From Medicago truncatula (lineage: Eukaryota > Streptophyta > Magnoliopsida > Fabales > Fabaceae): DNA of 64,000 nt. The DNA lies in NCBI RefSeq assembly GCF_003473485.1, contig NC_053045.1:36368494-36432493 (forward strand), given 5' to 3'. Under the pieces are notes generated by a model. The model was not told the origin of the DNA and made no database searches. It worked only from the letters and a program-made list of their open reading frames with translations. The translations under genes were made by a program, and so were the position numbers. How positions within the stretch are numbered: the first letter of the stretch is position 1; every line of letters begins with the position of its first letter. Below are positions 22,593-34,920 of the stretch, one piece after another.

Positions 22593-25500
22593 TCATGTGT
22601 ATTTCCCTTTATGTGTCTCTTCTGAGTAACTACTAACTAGGAACTTGGGCAAATATCGTTTTACCGAAAATGAAAAACCAAAAAATCTAACAAGATTTTG
22701 GCAATCCTTCATTCCATCTCCATTATGCCCTTGCGAACTTAGGTGACTCAAGTAAGTTTCTCCCTCATAAATAAAACGTAGCTGCTGCCATAGAAGAACA
22801 CTCAACCCTATCATCATTGAAAAACTTGCAACAAATAGATAAATGAGAATAAACCCTCTAGCGGATAGAAGTTGCACAGATCTCATAAAGGCAAAAATAG
22901 TTTCTTTCACAATTCTCCAGGCTAGATTTTCAATAGTGGTCCCATGTATGCGTCCAATGGAATATGTCAATGGCGGCCACATATGAAAGCCAGCGTGTAC
23001 AGACACTATAGAAATATAGATGGTGCTGAACAATCCTGAAATTAGGAATGCAATGAAGCTGCGGTGATTAGCTGCGCCAACACAGTTCCCGATCTGCCAA
23101 AGGATTACCAAACAATAACCAGATTAGGATTAAGATAAAGGAATTTTGAAGATCTGTTGTACATTGTAACAACTTGACTATCGATAGTTTAATTTAAGGA
23201 CTATGAACAAAACTACCAGTAGCTTAATTTAACACAGTTGATGGCCAATGAATAAAACTTTGAATAATAGATAATAATAAATAAATGTCATTTTCATGCC
23301 ATACTCATGTTAACACAACATAGTCTATAAGTCTCTCATGATTACGGCCCAAACTCTATCACATGGACCCACAGTGTGGCAAGTTTACTCAAGGAAGGGT
23401 AAGGGAGTATCCGAAGGCACTTGAGGAAGCATGAGCTGGCAGTAGGTGAGACAATTATGGATTAACGAGTGACTAATTCTGTTAGGCTGAGGCAAGTGAA
23501 TGAATAGTGGAAGGAGAGAATCTAGGAGGCATCCAAAAGAATTAGAATGTAATCTGTTGAACGGAGAGCATTTATCCCTCCATAGGAGCTTAGCTCTGTG
23601 GTAGTTGTGATTGTTAGATCCTTCTGTAAATTCCCCAAAAGTTCAACAATAGTCAGTCTCGTATTTCAATCCATTTTCTCTATTTTACTGCATCAATCTC
23701 TTTACTGTTTCTCCAAGTCCTAACAGCCACCATAATCCATCATTGATAACACTGTCTCCAACATGAACCAGCAAGAACCTAGAAACACTTATCGCCTGGT
23801 AGATGAGTAATAAAATTCTCTAAGGAGACACAAAATTAAAAGAAAATCATAAATCCTTCTTGCATTAGCTCTTTTTTTCACATAAAATTTCAAAACATTA
23901 TTTAGATAGGATATTGTTTTCCGAATGTATATTTAATTATTGGTGAATGAGGAAAACAAATAGAGACTGGAACTAGGAGAAAGCAAAGAGACAATAGAAG
24001 AGGGTTTCATATCTCACTTCCTTCGAGCTATTCAAATTCAATACAGAAGAGTACAACCAAAAACCAGCAGAACACAACATTACCTATCATAGTCATCCAC
24101 TGCATACTTAAAGAAATCATCTATAATTTACACACACACAAAATGAGAGTGGTGATCACAGTATCACACCTTGAAAATTGAAATTTATGTTTCAAAGATG
24201 ATGGAAGCTTACAAATGGGCAGTGGTGATCCATGTTCAGTATACATTTTCCACAAGAGCGGCAGTGATGAGTTCTGGGTGACTTGGGTCTCGAGCAGTAG
24301 TGACAGAAGGTATAATTTTCAAGGTCACCATTCCCTATAGTGGGGTAGCTTCCCCACACTAAGTTTGGTGGTGTGCCAGCACAACGAAAAGCTGAAAGGC
24401 TGAAAGAGGAAATGGTAGCTACAGCCAAGGTTACCGTAATGATAGAGTGGAAAATCCCAGAAAGACTGATAGAATAGACGACAGGATAAATTGCCCACAC
24501 CCCGCCAACTGCACAAAATTAAATTAAATTAAATATATAAGAACTGTGTAAAATAATGCAGAAGACGTCTCTAATCTCTTCATTGATAAACCTTTTAAAA
24601 ATCAAGTTTCAATTTGAATGTACTAACCAAAATTATGACTCTAGTCTAGACAACCTTTTGACTGCATAAATTGAAAAGGAGGGAAAAAAGAATTCCGGTG
24701 AAACAGGAAGACAGCAAACAAAAGCCAAAAAGCAGCACGAACTAGGAACAACAGTGGCTTACAAATTATAAAGAGCATAAACATGATGACAATAGTAACA
24801 ATGCATCGATCACGCAGTAGTCTCCATCTAAGGCCATTCTTGTCACATTTCTGTTTGCTCTGATCTGTTATGGCCCCACACCAGCCACATTTGAACACTG
24901 GTGCACGAGATGGAAGCAAAAGGTGCAGTCCACAACCCCAACATGTTGTCTCATAATTCTTGGTAGCCGTAGTTACATGTCGCTCCTAAATGCGACTTAC
25001 ATCAGCAACTAATACAAATTTTCAAACTGTGCAAAATAGTGCAAGAAATACAGTTCATGAAGTAACTTGTTTAGTATTGACTAAACAAATTAACAAACCA
25101 TAACACCCAAGTACTATGAGGTAGCATACACTTTATTCTGTTTTGCTCTGTTAGATTCTCCTAATTTTATGAATACATCACAAACCCCTTATGGGGCACA
25201 ACTCAACATTTACAAGAAGAACCACATTTCTAATGTTTTGACTTTTGATCAATCAGAATTTACAGCACGAATATATTCACAGAAAAATTAAGCACGTCAC
25301 ACGTTATCTAACATACGATACTTGAAAGGGGCGTTTTGGAAGAGCTTATTTGGGCTTGTCTCATAATATTTGAAAGAGCTTACAATCATAAGTTGTTTTC
25401 AACTAATTTAATAATATCCCTAAGGCAGCTCATAGAAACAGTATATGCAGAGCTTAGCCTCCTTCCACCCTCAGATTCTATTGATATAATGAAATCAAAT

Positions 25501-26227
25501 ACTGAAAACACAAATAATTTCAACATGTACATCAAAACACTAACAACTTATTGAATTTAGACTTAGTGCTTAAGCTATAACCTCTCATTCGGTAAGAGCT
25601 TGTTGAATAAACATTAAACAGAGATTACCTTGTTTAGTCAAATGCTCACCAACTAAAACCCCTTCCTCTAAATTAGTAGTTAACTATAGTCTCTCGGCAA
25701 TGTTGAGAGCGAAATGTACTAAAACTAAATTCTTGAGCTAAAGGCAAAAACAACAACTATAAAGGAAAATCTTCAACACGAATACAATGCCCCAATATCA
25801 TGAAGACTAGCCAATTACCTTATTTTTCTAATTCTGCTCTGAAAGTACTTTTTTTAACAATTTCAAATTGATGTTTGGATTGGTAGTGAGTTTGTCATAA
25901 TCACATTGAGCCCTTGCAATTTAGGCAGAAACTACAGTTTCGGGTTTCAATAAAAATCATGGTACACCATGATTTTGTCAAACTCAGCACCAATCCAAAC
26001 ATGCCTAATTGAAGCCTTTTCAATCAAATTACTCCTTGAACAAAAATTATTTATTTGTGATTAAGCAATTTCATAATTGATATTGAGTTGAATTGAAAAG
26101 CTATTGGGTAAGTAACAGAATTGCAAAACTACAAACAAACCTGGGTTGAAGAAGCTGTGAAGATGTTTGATGGTGTTGCTATTATTCCTACTGTCGTTGG
26201 AATCAATTCCTCGGTGCTCGAATGCAT
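22593..26227 (-). CDS. DHHC-type protein S-acyltransferase, PAT11-like
   Basis: Four exons: complement(join(22593..23093, 24213..24508, 24763..24985, 26141..26227)), 368 residues. The first exon is short ([14 protein letters not shown]) and the second starts at a TTTAG acceptor. TCWGCG and KCGWCG near residues 40-62 form the N-terminal Cys-rich pattern seen in the Arabidopsis PAT11 group. Membrane segments: about 85-103, 107-140, 210-235 and 290-320. The Cys-rich domain [21 protein letters not shown] is followed by the catalytic D197-H198-H199-C200, then [12 protein letters not shown]. The enzyme transfers palmitate to Cys of membrane-associated proteins through the DHHC Cys, with the domain facing the cytosol. 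The motif after the fourth membrane segment ([22 protein letters not shown], shortened here) is as in the family. The gene appears intact. Introns 1 (1155 bp) and 3 (1119 bp) are long. Confidence 0.88.
23094..24212 (-). other. Intron 3 of the PAT11-like gene
   Basis: 1119 bp between F202 and I203 codons. No open frame. The part at about 23500-23760 reads like decayed retroelement leader or promoter sequence, but no boundary could be set. Confidence 0.4.
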
Positions 26228-28574
26228 TTTTATTATTCCAAAAATCAAATCAAATAAAAGTACAAAACAAACAAGTACAATCGGAAAGGAACTACGTCAA
26301 CGCCGTTGTACTTGTAAAATTCATAGTCAATACTGACCATGGCTCTATTACAAGTACAATCATTGTGATCCTCGAAAATGCAACCATTAAATAATTTAAT
26401 ATGCCTATGTAAAACAATTATACACGATCGATCATATTTACAAGAAACAAATGACTTGATTTATTAAATAATTATCGTATTTGGTCTATATTCTAGATCG
26501 GGTACATAAATTATTCAATAAACATAATCTAAAAAGTCAATTGTTTCTTGTAAATAAAACGGAGGGATTCCTTATCTTTTGTAACACTAGTCTTAACAAA
26601 CCTTATCTTAACGCAATATTGTTAAGTTTCACTCTTTTTATTTTATTTTATTTAATAGATAGATGAAATGGCAAAATTATAAATTCACACACATAAAGTG
26701 AGGTATCAGGTCATTTCTTCACAATTAAATTGTGTGGCTACTTAACCAAAAAAAAAAAAAGTGGAGAATTAGGGTTCGAATCCCGATTATGACATCTGGT
26801 CTAACATTTTTGACATTTTTATCGGTTGTGCTAAAACTTATGGGACTCGTTAACTTTCACTTTTTGTTGAATAAAACAAAATAATGCGACACTTTATAAA
26901 AAAAATGATGTGACACATAGTATATTTCATCAAATAAAAGAATAAACGTTAAAATAAATTGTGCAAACATTACTTAATTTGCTAATAATGTACTTTTAAG
27001 TTTTATGGAAATATTTTGTCCCTTATTATAGGTTCATCCGACAAATTTCACAAAAAGATTGTAGACCAATTTTACATATATTATTAAAAAGGTTTGTAGT
27101 ATATTTAATGCATTTATTTTGTATATGAATATTATTAAATTGTCATTTTCTTATGTGTTTTTAATTTGAGTTTTTATATTCTAAGATAAGTTAGTAATAC
27201 TAATTAAGGTTATGTTTAAAAATACAAAAGACTTAGTATATGGACTTATATTTATGCACAATATTTTCTATGAAAAGGTGGTTATGATTAGGGAGGGAGT
27301 ATTTATTTAAACAAATTTTTTGTTAGAACTTAGAAGTAATAAAACATAAATATAGAATTTTTTAAATTGAGATACTAAATTTGGAAGAAAAAAAATTAAT
27401 TAATTAATGTTTTTTAGTTTAAATTGTTATTATGTAAATTTAAGTTTCTGAATATTTTTATCTAATAATTTGAAAGATCAAAATAATGATTTACTTCTTA
27501 TTAACTATAAATAATAGTGCGGGCAAAATTTAACTCAACTGACAATGTCAATTTGTTAGATCTAACCATCCAAATTTGAATGGCGTGTGAGTTAACTAGC
27601 TTTAGTTAAATTATCTTCGTTATGATGGGGTGGTTTAGTTAAATTATCTTCGATATGATGAGGTGGGTTTTATACGACTGAGTGATGTGGTTAAGATGTA
27701 ATATTTGAGCAACTATTTGTTTGACAATTTATTGGACAATCATAATTTTACAAAGAAAAGTAATTATTGACACAAAAATTAAAGCAGTAGAAAGATAAAG
27801 TAAAAACATATATGAATATCAGAAATAAAGTTGTCACAAAAGTTGTAACATAATAGATGTACAAACATCATTTTGGTTTTATATAACTATCTTTCCGGTT
27901 GTATACAACATCTTTACACTACGATTATTAAACTCAATATCCTACCACCATGCATATTTTTTTAGAACTGTCATTATAGTTTCTTATTATCTTAGTTTCA
28001 TAGAACTTGCTGATCTCAATATTGCTAGCTACTCTTTCCTTCTCTAGTTTGATTAGAGCTAACAAGTATCAATGGTAACATCGGCCAGAGGAAATGAAGC
28101 ACAAATACATCCGAGGCATTGAAAACGGCCTCTGACTGAGTTCAAGTGGAGATCTTAGTACATGTTAATTGCTTTGTTAAACTAATTTACAATAATTTAT
28201 CGAAGAAAAAAAAAACTAATATGCAACATTTTCAATCACACACACTTAACCATATATTTCCTCACGGTTTAACCTTTTATTTTTCCCTTTAATAATTAAT
28301 ACACGGGTAAATTTTATGCAGACAAGACAACTCAACAACTTTACTCTCGAAAAAGACTTGGTGTAAAGGAACATCATGCAAACACATATAGGCATGGTGT
28401 AAGCAACAATTTCAAAAGAAAATTTGGTTGACTTGCCAAGGCATGCATTTTTCTAATCACACTGTATGCTGGATGGTACTTTCTACTATTTTTGCCTGTC
28501 ATACTATTTCTATAAATAACAATGAGATCAATCACAATGTTAATAGTACAGTAAAGATGATGAATAAATGATAG
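26228..28574. other. AT-rich intergenic region
   Basis: It should hold the PAT11-like promoter at its left side and the 3' UTR of the thioredoxin-UPF0301 gene at its right side. There is an A-run at about 26748-26760 followed by GGTTCGAATCC (26774-26784), which resembles a polymerase III B box, but the rest of a SINE was not found. A short tandem repeat is listed separately. No gene is supported in 2.3 kb. Confidence 0.4.
27601..27666 (+). repeat. 33-bp tandem duplication
   Basis: Two adjacent copies of a 33-base unit (TTTAGTTAAATTATCTTCG.. to GGTGG) differing at two positions. Confidence 0.9.
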
Positions 28575-31500
28575 TCAAGGCCATTGTAAATGTCTCGCTC
28601 CATCCTCACTCAAGTTCCACGCTCCTTCTGCCATCTCATGATACAACTGATTCCATTCCCAATTTGAGTACCCAAAGAAAAACCAGTAGCTGTCAACTGG
28701 TTCTTTTGCATATTTCAGCTTCTGGATTATGCTAGTTGTCACTACATAATCAAGGAAGTAAATTCCAGGTAGGATTTCAGGTAAATTATATCCAGAAACT
28801 GTTCTGGTTAAGGATAAAAGAGGCATTCCAGTTTTCACAACTGGACCCCCAAGGGACAAAGGAGCCTCTTTCAATTTTTCCAAGTCTTCTTCCAAGTTCG
28901 TCCATTTTAGATGCTTGTTAATGATAAGACCTTGAAATCCAGTTGCTGGATCCGCTGCCACAATGAGAATCTTGGATCCATCAAATGGATCAACCCCCAA
29001 AAGCTTTTCTGTGGCAATTAGCACCGAACCGACCACCACATGAGGCAATGTTTCTTGCCATCCATTTGATACTGGTAAATTTATCATGTTAGATTCGACC
29101 ACCTGATTCGGTATTTTATCTTGACCTAGGGCTCCATCATACTTGTTCCGTGTATGAAGTGATTCCTCATGGACATCAGTTTGCAAAGTACCACGTAAGT
29201 TTTGATTCCTGATTACTGTTTCAGACAGCCACAGAACTGCTACAGGAATCATGCATGAAAGAATTCAGATTAATAATTAATGTTTAGGTTTGACAAAACA
29301 GTAGACAAGAAATTAAAGGATGCTAATAAAAGCATAAGTCAAAAGAAGATACACAAACTACGAGTCTGACTCCACTCCACTAGTCAAGTCCTACTGAAAT
29401 CTGAATGGAGCCTGCTACAAGTGGATGGATACCAGGAATAAAAAGGGTTGGGAAACAAGGATGGTGGTAATGACAAGTCTGCGATCCAAGTATGACACCA
29501 ACAAAAACTGATTCACATGCTTTCTAATAATCTAATACGTGCATAGAAAGACGCTATAGCACATGAACGTTTACCTCTATCTCTGATAAGATGATTAAAG
29601 TTATTTCCATGTTCTGCTACAAACTTCATAACATCAACTACAGCCATGTCTCCTTCATAAAGAAGAGGTTCCTTCTTTTCTGCAGGAAATAAAACCAGTG
29701 CAGGATAAACATCCCTCTGCATATTTAACATACACCAAACATTATTAACCAGAGATCATAAACAAATGCCTATGATGTTCAACATTTTTCACTGCATAAA
29801 TTTCAAATTTACAGGCCAAACAACCAACTACTTGCATTCAGATCTATGATGCATGTTTCAAATAAATAGAAGATGAGATTCATCGTATTTCTTCCTGATA
29901 TATATTGATAACAAGAATATAAGATTTAAAACAATGCTCAAGTTCCTCTAGTCTTTGCAATGCAACTAAATTATGCCTAATTCTTTTCTAATTTATTCAG
30001 ACTTCTCCCTTATTAAAAATACAATGACATAAATGAGTAACAGTTGTACAAGCAGTTGCTGCTACACAACCAGACTCAAAAATAGCTTTTGCCTCCTAAT
30101 TCATGCCTGACCAACTTCTTTGTTTGTTTTTGGCTTAAACCACAAAATTCATTTTAGTCCAATATTCTAAAAAAAATAGCTAAAACAAAGAGTCATTTTA
30201 TGATTTATCACTACTCAGTACTCACTGGACATTATTTTATGATAAGACATTAAAGTGTCATTTGATTCATGCAAAAGTGTGGCAAAATCTCTACACAAGT
30301 AACAATTAACAATCAATCATCTTCATCTGGGCATACCCAACAATAATGGTACAGCTCGGAAATATAGTGCCAAATGTTAACAATCCACTAACAATCTCAA
30401 TATTGTTTAGAAAAAGTGTGGCAATAATCCCATAATAAATATAAAAATAAGACTGAACATTGAGGCCTGGAAAGTATAAATCCACAAGTACCTGATCTAC
30501 TGACTTCAGTACCAGATGGCAGTCATTCAATGTACAATCCAATAAGTAGATTGTTGGAATCTTCATCATAAGATAATCAAAATCTTCTGCCATGTAGCAA
30601 TCAGTTGTCAAACTATTAGAGACTGTATATACCATTTAATCAGAAAATTCTTAAAAAAAAATAAAAAATAAAAATTCAAATAACAAACATCCAACATCAA
30701 TCAAGTCCACCAAATAGGACAACAACCATAGTCATTAATGAAAAGATCAGAGATGCAGTGTCAAACTCATTCACAAATTACAAGTAAAAAACAGCATTTT
30801 CAAGATCAAGTTAAAACCATTTTGATAGTGAAATGCAGAATTGCAGTGCATAAGAGAAACAGGACAAGTCCATTGCCAATATAGAATTCACTGAACAACT
30901 TACTAAAACCCAAGCCACAAAATACTCACGTTTTAGCAAAAACGTGCTAAAATAAATAAGATAAACATTAAGCAAGTAAAATATAGGATGACAGAGAAAG
31001 ACAAACACATACATACAGTCAAATTCTCACCATTATCAGATCCCCCCTTTAATGTATCAACATGACCCTTGATGGCCCGATATACTTCACGAACAATCAA
31101 TTCCATTCTCTGGCAGAATGCACACCAACTATTGTTAAACAAGACCAAGACATCTTTATTCCATGCATTTGAAGTGTTTTCTTTGTTAGAATGGTTGAAA
31201 CCAATAACAAATTCAGAGAAAGCTTGAGCTGTGATTCGAGGTATAGAATCCACCTCATGAAAATCCAAATTAACAAATGGAGGACGCATGGCCTCCCTTT
31301 GGCCTTGAAGAACATGTTCTGACCATTGATATGGAATCAGGGTTCGATTAAGAAACTCAGAAAGAAAACCATACATTGAAGCATAGTTGAAACTTTTCTC
31401 TTCAGGGTAGACATAATGTTGCTGCCAAAAGGGATCAACTATGACCAAAGACGGAATTCTAGAAGTACCAGTGAGCCTTTCAAGCAATTGATAATTACCA

Positions 31501-34499
31501 TCAGAATAGAAAAAAGAACCATTAAAACCAAGAAAATAATCCTGTTTTCCATTATTGTTTCCATCAGAAGAACCATCGGTGGAACTATCTATTTCTGATT
31601 GAATAATTTTTGCACTAGGAAGTCCGTGATCTATGATGGATTCTTCAGATTTCACTGCTTTTGTCTCTTCACTGGTGACAATAGAAGATTTCTTGACTTC
31701 ATGCTGAGAAGATAGCACGACCAGTTTGGGATTTTTCCCAGGCTCTATAGCAGATTTATATGGATAGCCTTCTGTCATTGCAGTACTACCTGTATGATCT
31801 TCTTGAGAAGTTTCTGCTGAAATTTGATTTGACTGAACTTCTGAATGCAATTGTTGTTGTGTATTAGCTGAACTAATGTCAATATCACCGGATAAAAGTT
31901 GGAAACCTAAATCCTTTGCTAGAGAACTTAGTTTTCCATCCTTCTTTTGCTGGACAATGTAACTCAATAACTCATTCAAAGAACTCACTTGTAGATCAGA
32001 AGCTACATTATCCACACCAACTTGTTTACCTTCATTAATAATCGTGATGGAAGATATCTTCTTGTTTAGTTTAATCTTCTGAGCTTTCATCACCGAATTT
32101 GACTTAAGAAGATCAGGTGTACTCTTTGTGCCGCGATAATTTCGGATAGAAACTTTCTTGTGATTATCATTATTCTTTGTATCTATTTGATTCGCATGAT
32201 AGTGTTGTGCCAATACTCTAAGAGCTTTAAGAGCTTCCATACTCTTTCCCCTAGTTTCTGAGGAGTCAGATGATCTGTCAACAAATAGAAGTACTGACGG
32301 CTTATTTGCTGAAATAGTGGCTTCTTGATTGTGATCATTGCCTTCCAACTAAATGAAAACAAACAAATCAGCGTAAATCTCATAGAAAGATTAGTTGATT
32401 GAGAGAAGCAAAAATTCTTGCATGTTGGCGCGTATATCTACATCAGTTAAATAAACAAGTCTACAACAATAGCATTGGAATTTCAATGTAAAATCATTCA
32501 TATGGCTTCACTTAACAAAGGATTTCAGGATAGTTGATTCTGACAACTACAGTCAAAGTTGGGCTTGGATATGGGATAAAGGAGCAATGAAATATGGCAT
32601 CATGGCATACACCACAAAATATAGAACAATAGTTAGAAAGGTTTTATTCACCTCTTTGACAAAATAATTATTTCTCTGCAAAACATAGTTCAAGTCAGCC
32701 TCTTCTTTAAGAATATGTGAACAACTTGAACATCCAGCTAGGTAGCGAACTGCAAACCATGAACCAGAATCAGCAACACCTAAGGATGAAAGCATCGCCC
32801 TATCGGAAACTAGACCAAATCTATGACGTTCAGAAGGCAGAAAGAATTCCTTCACGGCATTCATGAATTTCTCGTAGAAAGAGTGGAAACGCTCAAATTC
32901 TTCAAATGAACAGGGGTTTAGATTATGACTGTTCTGATCCTTGAAGCCCTCCAAACGGCCATCATTAACTGATGTAAATTCCCCAAGCGAAGGAACTTCA
33001 CAAAATCCTTTATTGATGTTGTGCTCGGCCTTGCACATGCCCTCCTCTGATTATGGATGAAAAAAGAAAATGAAAACAGAAAGAAAGGAAATTATGTATT
33101 TATTATTTAAATTCAATCTTAGATAATACCAGCAACCTTCTGGTTAGTCTTCCCCTTTGACGCCAGTATTCTATCATTCTCTCCACTGAAGCCCATTACA
33201 TGGTGAAGCCCTGCAAGGAAAATGCGCGCACACAAATAGTGACTCATATTCTGATGAGCGACGTAGCTAATAACAGATTACACGTAACATATACATGCAA
33301 GTAAGCATTTAAAAAAGAGAAGCAGAGCATATGTAAATAGCAAAGTGAAAAAATAGAAAATATTAATACTGAATAAAGAAATTATTTCTAAGTGTTTACC
33401 ATACACGAACTTATGTCATGAGTGTTTAAATTCAAAAAGACATCTGCATTTGTATATAATATATACATATCAAAAAGCAATTTGCATTCTCAGCATTTAT
33501 TTTCACTATAAAGTTGCATTGACTTTATCTTGTTCATAAGCCATCGCTCGTTAGCAATGGTGAGAAGCTTACAAAAACCTAGAAACAACTTGAAAATTGA
33601 AAAACATATTCATTTAGCTGTTTGTATAAACTTACACAAGATAAAGTTATATTGAGTTCACATAAGCTTGTTTGCATATAAGCTATACATTGTTTTCCTA
33701 AGCTATCATGTAGAGTTTATGAAAATAAGCTGAAAACAGTTAAACTCGCTCAAACAGTCTCTCGAGTACTTATGGAAGTAAATAAGTTCAAAAAAGTCAA
33801 CCCAAAACATGCATATTAAGTTATAGAATAAGCTCAAAAGTGCTTCTGCAAATGCCATATTAGCAAATGTTAGTGAACATCAATTTCATGAAGGTTAGTT
33901 GCCAACTTTCAAAACTCACCAATAGTGCCATTTTGCGTTCCATTGAATTTCTTACTCTTAGCTAACAATTTCTGCGTCCACCCACAAAAATCAACAAGAA
34001 CAATACTCACATCAGCCGAATCAACAAACGTCGCAAAATCCTTCCCACTATCAATCACTTTAAAAGGAACCTCCTCAGGCGCAACTATAACATAACGATG
34101 CACCGAATTCAACACATTTCTCGCCGAAAGTCTCCCTGAATACTTATACCCCACAGAATGATGAAAATAAACAACATTCACCATTCCATCAACACTAACA
34201 CCAATTGAATCCGTTAGCGTTTTTTCATTATTGATGTACATGAACATTAGTTTAAGATTTTGAAATTCTTGTGGTTTATTGGAGATTGCGAGCGAGATAT
34301 CGTTCATAAGGGAACGAGATTCGCCGGACCAAGGGAGAGTGAGGAGGAGGAGGATGTGTTGGTGGAGTTGGATCTGGGAAGTGAAATTGTGGGAGGAGAG
34401 GATTTGCCATGAGGAGGTGGGGATGATGGAGAGAGATAGTGTTGCTGTTGCTAGGGTTATGGCTATCATCGTCGTTGATAACGGGATCGGAGGCTTCAT
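28575..34499 (-). CDS. Secretory thioredoxin-fold protein with C-terminal UPF0301 (YqgE/AlgH) domain
   Basis: Seven exons: complement(join(28575..29239, 29575..29716, 30492..30586, 31031..32348, 32652..33046, 33130..33210, 33920..34499)), 1091 residues, all frames closing. Residues 1-30 form a signal-peptide-like hydrophobic N-terminus. Residues about 45-185 look like two weak thioredoxin-like folds (LPWSGESRSLM, VLVDFCGWTQ) that lack CxxC. A long Ser/Asp/Lys-rich low-complexity linker fills about 350-600. A third fold has the redox-type motif W760-C761-A-F-C764, followed by YLLDCTLNDC and PALVLFP. Residues about 938-1085 are the UPF0301 domain (VGSVLIATEKL, ADPATGFQGLIIN, LGGPV, YFLDYV). I recall an Arabidopsis counterpart (At3g19780, endomembrane, thioredoxin fold plus DUF179) of unknown function. 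The WCAFC motif suggests a disulfide role in the ER lumen or Golgi; the job of the UPF0301 part is unknown. The start ATG at 34499 is the first of the frame and begins the signal-like segment. Confidence 0.88.
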
Positions 34500-34920
34500 C
34501 GTTGTTCACTTTTGTTAATTGGTATGATGTGTGCGGCTACTGCATCTACTGATGAAGACGATGATACGCGCCGCTATGTTATTCTGTGGACCCGCCATGT
34601 TAGATATAGTAATAGTAATAGTAATACTTTTTTTTTTTTTTTTTGAAGAATATAGTAATATTTTTTAATTAAATTAAGGGTTAAATGTGTTTTTGTCCCT
34701 ATAAATATGTCATCTTTTCATTTTAATCCCTCTAAAAAATTTCTTCAACTTTTGGTCCCTATAAAATTTTCCATCTTCACTTTTAGTCTCTCATTTAAAG
34801 TAAACTCATATGTATAATTCATATTTTTTAATAAAATTTTGCAGAAAAATCTATAATATTATGACAATCTCTCCCAAAAACCTTAGAATTTTTTAACAAA
34901 ACATGAATTTAATATGAATT

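Noticed and set aside
24325-24516. Second open frame on the minus strand in PAT11-like exon 3
   Set aside because: Overlapping frame without conserved motifs; the DHHC frame explains the exon.
26700-26800. A-run and GGTTCGAATCC as a SINE or tRNA gene
   Set aside because: No A box at the right spacing, no cloverleaf and no target duplication.
34276-34518. Alternative start frames at the thioredoxin-UPF0301 5' end, both strands
   Set aside because: Proline/His-rich shadow translations; the frame starting at 34499 gives a signal peptide and joins exon 2 in phase.
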